Shown one piece after another: positions 6,548 to 12,718 of a stretch of 12,718 nt of DNA (position 1 is the first letter of the stretch; each line of letters opens with the position of its first letter). The translations under genes and the position numbers were made by a program. The notes below the pieces were generated by a model. It was not told where the DNA came from and did no database searches. It saw nothing but the letters and a program-made list of their open reading frames with translations. Location: the NCBI GenBank assembly GCA_007118555.1, contig SKRJ01000354.1, forward strand, positions 1-12,718, read 5' to 3'. The stretch comes from Anaerolineae bacterium. GTDB lineage: Bacteria; Chloroflexota; Anaerolineae; UBA1429.

Positions 6548-7138
6548 ATGGCCGTTTCGATGGAGATGATCAAGGAGCTGCGCGAGCTGACCGGCGCCGG
6601 GGTCTTGGAATGTAAAAAGACCCTCGAGCAGACCGGTGGTGACCTGGAGCAAGCGGCGGCGATCCTGCGCGAAAAGGGACTGGCGGCGGCCGCGAAAAAG
6701 GCCGAGCGCGAGGCCAACGAGGGCAGGGTCGAAGTCTATATCCATCCGGGCAACAAGCTCGTGGCGGTGGTCGATCTGCGTTGTGAGACCGACTTTGTTG
6801 CGCGCACCGAGGACTTTGTCGAGCTGTCTCACGATATCGCCATGCAGGTCGCGGCCAGCAACCCGCAGTACATCTCGCGGGACGACGTGCCCGAGGATGT
6901 GATTGAGGAGCGGCGGGAAGCTTTTGTCGCCGAGGTGGGCGACGGCAAGCCCGACCATATCATGGAGCGCATTCTCGAGGGCAAGTTCGCCAAGTTCTAC
7001 CAGGAGCAGTGCCTGTTGGATCAGCCCTTTATCAAGGACGAGACCAGGACGGTGCAGCAGCTCCTGACCGAGACCATCGCTCGTTTGGGTGAGAATATGG
7101 TCATCAACGACATCGGCCGTTTCTCCATCGACCGCTAG
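6548..7138 (+). CDS. tsf: Elongation factor Ts (short form)
   Basis: EF-Ts is the guanine-nucleotide exchange factor for EF-Tu. The 196-residue protein has the N-terminal UBA-like helical domain (1-45, with IKELRELTGAGVLECKKTL) and the diagnostic TDFVAR motif at 81-86, which contacts EF-Tu to displace magnesium. Its length is like the short Thermus form (196 aa) rather than the 283-residue E. coli protein, so one of the duplicated core subdomains is reduced. ATG 6548 has AGAGGA 9 nt upstream. It lies 90 nt after rpsB with an attenuator-like hairpin between them and 48 nt before pyrH. Confidence 0.97.
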   Translation: MAVSMEMIKELRELTGAGVLECKKTLEQTGGDLEQAAAILREKGLAAAAKKAEREANEGRVEVYIHPGNKLVAVVDLRCETDFVARTEDFVELSHDIAMQVAASNPQYISRDDVPEDVIEERREAFVAEVGDGKPDHIMERILEGKFAKFYQEQCLLDQPFIKDETRTVQQLLTETIARLGENMVINDIGRFSIDR

Positions 7139-7903
<765 letters not shown>

Positions 7904-7936
7904 GCGCGGACATGCGGCAAGGAGGGTTTTCTGCGG

Positions 7937-7942
7937 TATAAT
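7937..7942 (+). promoter_or_regulatory. Possible internal promoter -10 box ahead of frr
   Basis: A perfect TATAAT occurs 51 nt before the frr start, in the 89-nt gap after pyrH. No good -35 is visible at 16-18 bp upstream (the 17-bp position reads GCGGCA), so this is weak or activator-dependent at best. Confidence 0.35.
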
Positions 7943-7992
7943 GTCGTAGAGAGTTTGACCCAAGCCTTGCACGACATTCGAGGAGAGTACTG

Positions 7993-8550
7993 ATGATCGA
8001 CGAAGTTCTGTTAGATGTAGAAGATCGTATGGAAAAGGCCGTAGCGGCTCTGCGCTCCGATCTGACTGGCATTCGCACCGGCCGGGCCAACCCCGCGCTA
8101 CTCGATCGGGTTCGCGTCGAGGCGTATCAGAGCGTTCTCCCGCTCAATCAGGTCGCGACGATAGCGGTCCCCGAGCCCCGCTTGATCACGATCCGGCCCT
8201 TTGATGTCAGCACCATCGGTGCCATCGAGCGCGCCATTCAAAAATCCGATCTGGGTCTGACGCCCAACAACGATGGCAAGATCATTCGCCTGGCTGTGCC
8301 GGCCCTGACCGACGAGCGCCGCCGGGACCTGGTCCGCATGGTCAATCGGCGTGTCGAGGAGGCGCGTGTCGCCATTCGCAACGTCCGACGTGAAGGGTTG
8401 CGCACCCTGCAGGACCTCGAGAAGAGCGGCGAGATCTCGGAAGACGATCTCTACAAGTCGCGAGATGACCTGCAGGAACTCACCGACGACTATAACAAGC
8501 GCGCTGAGGAACTGGGTGAGCAGAAACAAGCCGAGATCATGGAGTTCTGA
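7993..8550 (+). CDS. frr: Ribosome recycling factor
   Basis: RRF works with EF-G to split post-termination ribosomes. The 185-residue protein has the family's length and motifs: the DRMEKAV..L segment near the N-terminus, TGIRTGRANPALLD at 25-38, the small domain with PLNQVATI and PEPRLITI.PFD, LTPNNDGK-IRL, then the long three-helix-bundle part with DERR-LV and the C-terminal SEDDLYKSRDDLQELTDDY region. ATG 7993 has AGGAGAG about 5 nt upstream. Its TGA overlaps the uppS ATG by one base (TGATG). Confidence 0.98.
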   Translation: MIDEVLLDVEDRMEKAVAALRSDLTGIRTGRANPALLDRVRVEAYQSVLPLNQVATIAVPEPRLITIRPFDVSTIGAIERAIQKSDLGLTPNNDGKIIRLAVPALTDERRRDLVRMVNRRVEEARVAIRNVRREGLRTLQDLEKSGEISEDDLYKSRDDLQELTDDYNKRAEELGEQKQAEIMEF

Positions 8551-9296
8551 TGAGCGGCGCTGAGGGATCGAGCAGCGCGCGCCGTTCCGCCGAGTTGGTG
8601 CGGGTGCCTGAGCATGTGGCGATCATCATGGATGGCAACGGGCGTTGGGCGCAGGCGCGCGGCATGGCTCGCCCCGCGGGCCATCGGGCCGGCACCGAAA
8701 ACCTGCGCAATGTGCTCGAGGCAGCGGGCGAGTTCGGCATCCCGATTCTGACCCTCTATGCCTTTTCGACCGAGAACTGGTCTCGACCCGAGGCCGAGGT
8801 GCGGGCCCTCCTGGCGCTGGCCCAGCGTGTGATCGATCGCGAGCTGAACGAGTTGCACAGTCGCGGCGTGCGCATTCGCCATATCGGTCGCAGAGAGGGC
8901 GTCGGCGATGCTTTGCTGCAACGGATCGAGCGCGCCGAAGAGCTGACGCGGGACAATAGCGCGCTGACGGTCAATATCGCCTTTAACTATGGCGGACGCG
9001 CTGATATCGTGGATGCGGTGCGTGCGTTGGTGCGCGAGGGCATGTCGCCGGAAGATATCGACGAAGCCGCTATCAGCGCCAGGCTCTCGACCGCCGGGCT
9101 GCCCGATCCCGACCTGGTCATTCGCACCGCCGGAGAGATGCGGCTCAGCAATTTTCTCATCTGGCAGGCCGCCTATGCCGAGTACTATAGCACGGCGACC
9201 TTTTGGCCCGATTTCGGCCGGGAGGAGCTTTACAAGGCCCTGCTAGCCTTTCAGGAGCGCAAGCGGCGTTTTGGAGGTTTGCCCTCCGGAGCCTGA
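8550..9296 (+). CDS. uppS: Undecaprenyl diphosphate synthase (cis-prenyltransferase)
   Basis: UppS adds isopentenyl diphosphate units in cis to farnesyl diphosphate to make the C55 carrier for peptidoglycan and other glycans. Motifs in the 248-residue product: HVAIIMDGNGRWA with catalytic D28, GHRAG, LTLYAFSTENWSRP at 68-80, NIAFNYGGRADI at 142-153 and DPDLVIRTAGEMRLSNF at 186-202 followed by IWQ.AYAEYY and FWPDF. RTAGE has Ala where many homologues have Ser or Gly. A 20-residue Ser/Arg/Glu-rich N-terminal extension precedes the first motif. Start overlaps the frr stop by one base; GGAG sits 5 nt before the ATG. Confidence 0.97.
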   Translation: MSGAEGSSSARRSAELVRVPEHVAIIMDGNGRWAQARGMARPAGHRAGTENLRNVLEAAGEFGIPILTLYAFSTENWSRPEAEVRALLALAQRVIDRELNELHSRGVRIRHIGRREGVGDALLQRIERAEELTRDNSALTVNIAFNYGGRADIVDAVRALVREGMSPEDIDEAAISARLSTAGLPDPDLVIRTAGEMRLSNFLIWQAAYAEYYSTATFWPDFGREELYKALLAFQERKRRFGGLPSGA

Positions 9297-9336
9297 ACGA
9301 ACCATCGATCCTTACGACTGCTTGCCGGAGGCAGCC

Positions 9337-10131
9337 ATGCTCGCGAAACGTGTAGCCAGCGCCTTTATCCTGATTCCCATCATCGTCCTGCTCGTCTATC
9401 TGGGCAGTTGGCCTCTTTTTATCGCGCTCGCCCTCGCCGGGCTCGTGGCTTGCTACGAGTTCCTGGACCTGCTCAAGCGCATGGGCGCCAACCCGACTGT
9501 GCCCGTCTCCCTGCTCTTTCTCCTGCTCTTTTTGGCCGACGGTTTCTGGCCTACCTGGAATATCCTCCATTGGACGGTCTGGCCCGCGATGGCTCTCCTG
9601 CTGACTGTACAGGTCTTTAACCGGAACCGCCCCGGCTCGGTGCATGGTTGGACGGGGGCGCTGGCCGGCGCCCTGTATATCGGGCTCAGTTTGAGCTTTT
9701 TTCTGCGTATGCGCGCCCTGGATCGGGGCGATCTGCGCGTGCTCATCATCCTGGGCGGCACCTGGATCAGCGACAGTGGCGCCTATTTCGTGGGACGCGC
9801 CTACGGCAAGCGACGTCTGGCCCCCAAGATCAGCCCCAACAAGACCTGGGAGGGCGTCTGGGGCGGCATAGCCACCGGTGTGCCGTCGGTCTGGCTCGCG
9901 AGCTGGCTGCTTCTGGGGCTGGACCACTGGCAGGGCATCGTGCTGGGTGTGGTTCTGGTGGCGGCCGCCACCGTGGGCGATCTGGCCGAATCGGTGATCA
10001 AGCGCCAGGTGGGTGTCAAGGATTCCAGCGACCTGATCCCGGGCCACGGAGGCATGCTGGATCGGATAGATAGCTTGCTCTTTGTGGCTCCCGCGTTATA
10101 CTATTGTATGGTACTATTCTATTACCTGTAG
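9337..10131 (+). CDS. cdsA: Phosphatidate cytidylyltransferase (CDP-diglyceride synthase)
   Basis: CdsA is an integral membrane enzyme that makes CDP-diacylglycerol from phosphatidic acid and CTP, the branch point for bacterial phospholipids. The 264-residue protein shows several hydrophobic segments (about 8-25, 27-43, 57-70, 81-95, 107-124, 178-195, 202-213 and 247-263). It has the motif DSGAYFVGRAYGKRRLAPKI at 146-165 followed by SPNKTWEG, and the family signature SVIKRQVGVKDSSDLIPGHG at 219-238 ending HGGMLDRID at 237-245. ATG 9337 has GGAGG 5 nt upstream; the frame is open back to 9271 inside uppS but that part is not CdsA-like. It lies 40 nt after uppS. The rseP (site-2 protease) gene that often follows cdsA is absent here. 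Confidence 0.96.
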   Translation: MLAKRVASAFILIPIIVLLVYLGSWPLFIALALAGLVACYEFLDLLKRMGANPTVPVSLLFLLLFLADGFWPTWNILHWTVWPAMALLLTVQVFNRNRPGSVHGWTGALAGALYIGLSLSFFLRMRALDRGDLRVLIILGGTWISDSGAYFVGRAYGKRRLAPKISPNKTWEGVWGGIATGVPSVWLASWLLLGLDHWQGIVLGVVLVAAATVGDLAESVIKRQVGVKDSSDLIPGHGGMLDRIDSLLFVAPALYYCMVLFYYL

Positions 10132-10160
10132 CACGCGAACCGGAGTCGGCAGACATTGAT

Positions 10161-12113
10161 ATGTCACCCGCTACGCTGACCGCCATCCTTGACCTGTCGA
10201 ATCGAATTCTGGCCTCGGCCAATGTCATCATTGGCTTTTCGCTATTCGTCTATGTGTTGACCCACAACTTGCGCAGTGGGGTGGCGCGGGCATTCTGTGC
10301 CCTCACTGCCTTTGTTACGTTGGTGTATGTCGTGGACATCACCATGGCGGAGGTGAGTGGCCAGGCCGCGGCCAACCTCTGGTTGCGCGTCCAATGGCTG
10401 GGGATCGCCTTTGTGCCCGCCGCTTACTTTCACTTTTCCGATGCGCTCCTCAAGACCACCGGTGGGAGCACGCCGGCGCGCACCGTGGGTGTGTGGGTGG
10501 CGTATAGCATTAGTGCCCTGGCCTTTGCCCTGGTCGCCCTGGGCGATCAGATCGTGGATCAGGTCGCGGTGCGCGGCAACAGCTTTCATCTCACGCCCGG
10601 CCCTTATTTCGGCCTGTTTGCCGGGTACTATATCCTTATCAGCCTCATCGGCTGGATCAACATCACCCGGGCCCGCGACGCCTGCCTCACGACGACCTCG
10701 CGCCGTCGCATGGCCTATCTCATGGTCGCCTTTCTCGCGCCCAGCGTCGGCGTGTTCCCCTTTCTGCTGGTTCCCACCATGGCGCATGCCCTCTCTGGCA
10801 ACCTGTTCTCGGTCCTCACGCTGGTGAGCAACATCGGCATCGCTCTCATGACCATCGTCATTGGCTATACCGTGGCCTATCAGGGGGTCCTGCTGCCCGA
10901 TCGCGTGGTCAAGCACAGGCTGCTCCACTTTTTGCTGCGCGGGCCGGTGGTTGCGATCCTCGTGGTTGCCATCATGCTGAGCATCCCCCACGTGCCACAG
11001 ATCCTGGGCCTGCCCCGCGAGACGATCATGGTGGTCACCGTGGCCGGCAGCGTCATGACGCTCCAGGTGTTGATCAGCCTGGCCAAGCCCGCCATCGACC
11101 GCCTGATCTACAGGCGCGATCGCCAGGAGATCAACTGGCTCCAATCCCTCGATCAGCGCCTGCTGACCAGCACCGACCTGCAGCAGCTCTTGGAGAACAC
11201 GTTGATCGCCCTGTGTGATCTGTTGCGCGCCCCTTCGGGCTTTATTGTCACGATGCAGGACGATAGTCTGGCGATTCGGGTCTTTTCGGGCTCACGGTCC
11301 AACGCCGAGCGCTTTTTGCACGAGTTCTCCGTGCCGCAACTGGTGGAGAAAATCGCCAACAGCCGGAGAGACGAGTTTCTCTCTAACGAGGACTTTGTGC
11401 CGATGGATGGGCACTGGTTGTTGCCCCTGCGGAGCCGTAGCGACCAGACGACGCTGGGGCTGCTGGGCATCCGCATCACCCCTGAACAGTCCGTCTACTC
11501 GGACGTCGATCTGGAGGCCACGTATGGCCTGGTGCGGCGGGCCGAGACGGCGCTGGAGGATATGCGCCTGCAGCAGCAGGTCTTTGGCCTGATCCAGGCG
11601 CTGGACGTCGAGTTGGGCGAGATTCAGGGCTGGCGCTCCAGCCCCTTTGCCGTGAGCGATGCCTCGCTCCAGCATCTGGAGATGAGCCCGGTGCACGCGC
11701 CCGGCTTTGCCCAGGCGGTCAAAGAGGCGTTGGGGCAATACTGGGGTGGGCCCAAGCTGAGCCAGTCCTCGCTGCGCCGCATGCGCACCGTGCAGCATGC
11801 GATGGGCGAGAACGACAATGTGCCCGCCAAGGCGATCCGCTCAGTACTGCAGCAGGCCATCGAGCGCCTCAAGCCTGATGGGCCACGGTCCATGACCTCG
11901 GCCGAGTGGCTGATCTATAACATCCTGGATCTGCGTTTTGTCCAGGGCTATCGCATCCGCGACATTGTGACGCGTCTGGCGGTCAGCGAGTCGGACTTCT
12001 ATCGCAAGCAGCGGGTGGCCATCGAGCAGGTGGCCGAGACGCTGGCCCAGATGGAGCGGGATTCCACCGAGAGCGCCCCCAGCGCTCAGTCTGCGGGCGG
12101 GTCGAACCGATAG
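10161..12113 (+). CDS. Membrane-anchored GAF protein with C-terminal helix-turn-helix, no kinase domain
   Basis: A 650-residue protein. Seen: eight or nine hydrophobic segments between residues 11 and 308, with WLRVQWLGIAFVPAAYFHFS at 74-93 resembling the N-terminal 7TM sensor region of some histidine kinases. Next come a cytoplasmic GAF-like domain about 325-475 (STDLQQLLENTLIALCDLL, later LLPLRSRSDQTTLGLLGIRI), a helical linker, and a C-terminal segment 580-628 (YNILDLRFVQGYRIRDIV then TRLAVSESDFYRKQRVAIEQ). The last segment reads like a sigma-region-4 or LuxR-type helix-turn-helix. No His phospho-acceptor box and no N/G ATPase boxes are present. I infer a one-component membrane-bound transcriptional regulator or orphan sensor. 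The ATG at 10161 is chosen because the earlier in-frame ATG (10104) lies inside cdsA; the ribosome site is weak. The ligand is unknown, and the gene may be expressed with cdsA, 29 nt upstream. Confidence 0.8.
   Translation: MSPATLTAILDLSNRILASANVIIGFSLFVYVLTHNLRSGVARAFCALTAFVTLVYVVDITMAEVSGQAAANLWLRVQWLGIAFVPAAYFHFSDALLKTTGGSTPARTVGVWVAYSISALAFALVALGDQIVDQVAVRGNSFHLTPGPYFGLFAGYYILISLIGWINITRARDACLTTTSRRRMAYLMVAFLAPSVGVFPFLLVPTMAHALSGNLFSVLTLVSNIGIALMTIVIGYTVAYQGVLLPDRVVKHRLLHFLLRGPVVAILVVAIMLSIPHVPQILGLPRETIMVVTVAGSVMTLQVLISLAKPAIDRLIYRRDRQEINWLQSLDQRLLTSTDLQQLLENTLIALCDLLRAPSGFIVTMQDDSLAIRVFSGSRSNAERFLHEFSVPQLVEKIANSRRDEFLSNEDFVPMDGHWLLPLRSRSDQTTLGLLGIRITPEQSVYSDVDLEATYGLVRRAETALEDMRLQQQVFGLIQALDVELGEIQGWRSSPFAVSDASLQHLEMSPVHAPGFAQAVKEALGQYWGGPKLSQSSLRRMRTVQHAMGENDNVPAKAIRSVLQQAIERLKPDGPRSMTSAEWLIYNILDLRFVQGYRIRDIVTRLAVSESDFYRKQRVAIEQVAETLAQMERDSTESAPSAQSAGGSNR
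12071..12087. other. Strong hairpin in the convergent gene overlap
   Basis: GAGCGC (12071-12076) pairs with GCGCTC (12082-12087) around a CCCCA loop. It sits at the 3' ends of both convergent genes, but neither strand has a T-run after it, so a classical intrinsic terminator is not shown. It could still act as a transcript-end stabiliser or an RNA-polymerase pause site. Confidence 0.35.
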
Positions 12114-12718
12114 ACGCGGGTGGGGCCGTGGCGAAAGAGCTCGACGTAGGTCAAACCCGTAAGGCGATGGGGCTCCAGCGGGCCCCCGCGCGTGCCCACA
12201 AACAGATGCGTTACGCCCGCGTCGGCGAGGCGCTGCACCAGCGCCGGATCATCCAGACTCTCGGCGGTATCGACCGCCTGGGCCAGCGCAGAGATGGGAT
12301 CGCGGTAGGCGGGCTCGCCATGGGTATAGAGCAGAGCGGGGAAGGTCACTTGATGGCCCGTCAGGTAGGGCAACCACCAGCCCGCGTCGGTCCCTCGGCG
12401 CATGTCGCTCATCCAGGGGCGCGTGTTGATCAGGATCAGGCTGTCCTGCGGCAGGTGGTCACGCACCCACGCGATGGCGGGCAGATCACTGTCGTGTAGC
12501 AGGACCGTCGCGACGTTCACGCGGTCGATCTGGCCCCAGGCCCGGCCCACACTGGCGATCACCAGCAGCAGCATCAGGGTGCCCGAGAGGGCCATGGCGA
12601 CCTGACGCTTGTGAGCCAAACGCCGTACCCGCCTGGCGGGCATCAGGGCGAGATCCGCAACCAGCCACCCGATATAGATACCCACCGGCAGCCAGTAGCT
12701 GAAGGCAGCGCTGGTGCC
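12086..12718 (-). CDS. C-terminal part of a large membrane protein, probably GT39-like (5' end outside window)
   Basis: The frame is open from the window edge (reading GTSAAFSYWLPVGIYIGW), so 210 residues of the C-terminus are visible. Two hydrophobic segments are seen (about 6-24 and 41-60). A soluble, presumably extracytoplasmic domain follows, with AIAWVRDHLPQDSLILINTR, a GTDAGWWLPYLTG segment, ADAGVTHLFVGTRGGPL and a final RVYRFDPP strand. This pattern matches my recollection of C-terminal domains of multi-pass PMT/GT39-type (lipid-linked-sugar glycosyltransferase-like) proteins in Chloroflexota; the catalytic part lies outside, so the activity is not shown. The GTG at 12685 is an internal codon, not the start. 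It overlaps the upstream-facing regulator gene by 28 bp, tail to tail. Confidence 0.7.
   Translation of the reverse strand, partial: GTSAAFSYWLPVGIYIGWLVADLALMPARRVRRLAHKRQVAMALSGTLMLLLVIASVGRAWGQIDRVNVATVLLHDSDLPAIAWVRDHLPQDSLILINTRPWMSDMRRGTDAGWWLPYLTGHQVTFPALLYTHGEPAYRDPISALAQAVDTAESLDDPALVQRLADAGVTHLFVGTRGGPLEPHRLTGLTYVELFRHGPTRVYRFDPPAD

Noticed and set aside
9157..10047. Minus-strand open frame opposite uppS and cdsA
   Set aside because: Antisense to conserved enzymes; His/Gln/Gly-rich shadow composition.
10242..11144. Minus-strand open frame opposite the 7TM region
   Set aside because: Its His/Asp-rich composition is what antisense of membrane segments in GC-rich DNA gives.
12128..12499. 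Plus-strand open frame opposite the partial membrane protein
   Set aside because: The minus-strand frame has membrane segments and a recognisable C-terminal domain; the plus frame has neither.

Overview
This window is an ordinary-looking chromosomal stretch from a GC-rich bacterium. The best guess is a member of the phylum Chloroflexota, probably class Anaerolineae. The grounds are gene style rather than any search: a Pro/Thr-rich lipoprotein tail, a short EF-Ts, a secreted HExxH protein of a type common in that group, a 7TM-GAF-HTH protein, and a GT39-like membrane protein with a large C-terminal soluble domain. No mobile element, CRISPR array, tRNA or rRNA was seen.

Layout. (1) 1-1860 (+) is the C-terminal two thirds of secA, cut by the window start. 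(2) 1882-5297 (-) is a five-gene, head-to-tail overlapping cluster, listed here in transcription order: a small Trm112-type zinc protein, a secreted peptidase_MA-like metalloprotein, mutM (fpg), a ThiF/MoeB-type adenylyltransferase without the usual cysteines, and a small lipoprotein. It ends convergently with secA, 21 bp away. (3) 5298-5587 is a divergent control region. It holds two sigma70-type promoters back to back, a perfect 10-bp palindrome between their -35 boxes, and a structured rpsB leader. (4) 5588-10131 (+) is the widely conserved translation/envelope cluster rpsB-tsf-pyrH-frr-uppS-cdsA, without the dxr and rseP genes often found with it. (5) 10161-12113 (+) is a membrane-anchored GAF protein with a C-terminal helix-turn-helix and no kinase domain. 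(6) 12086-12718 (-) is the C-terminal part of a large membrane protein, cut by the window end, overlapping the previous gene tail to tail.

How it fits together. The plus-strand cluster supplies ribosomal protein S2, EF-Ts, UMP kinase and ribosome recycling factor, then undecaprenyl-diphosphate synthase and CDP-diglyceride synthase, so it couples translation and nucleotide supply to envelope lipid synthesis. The minus-strand cluster mixes DNA repair (MutM), envelope proteins (metallopeptidase and lipoprotein) and an E1-like enzyme of unknown substrate. Its chained overlaps argue for one transcript from the promoter at 5399-5427. No clearly new multi-gene system is evident. The points most worth a second look are the cysteine-free E1-like protein and its operon, the membrane-bound GAF-HTH protein, the divergent promoter with its palindrome, and the rpsB leader and acidic S2 tail.
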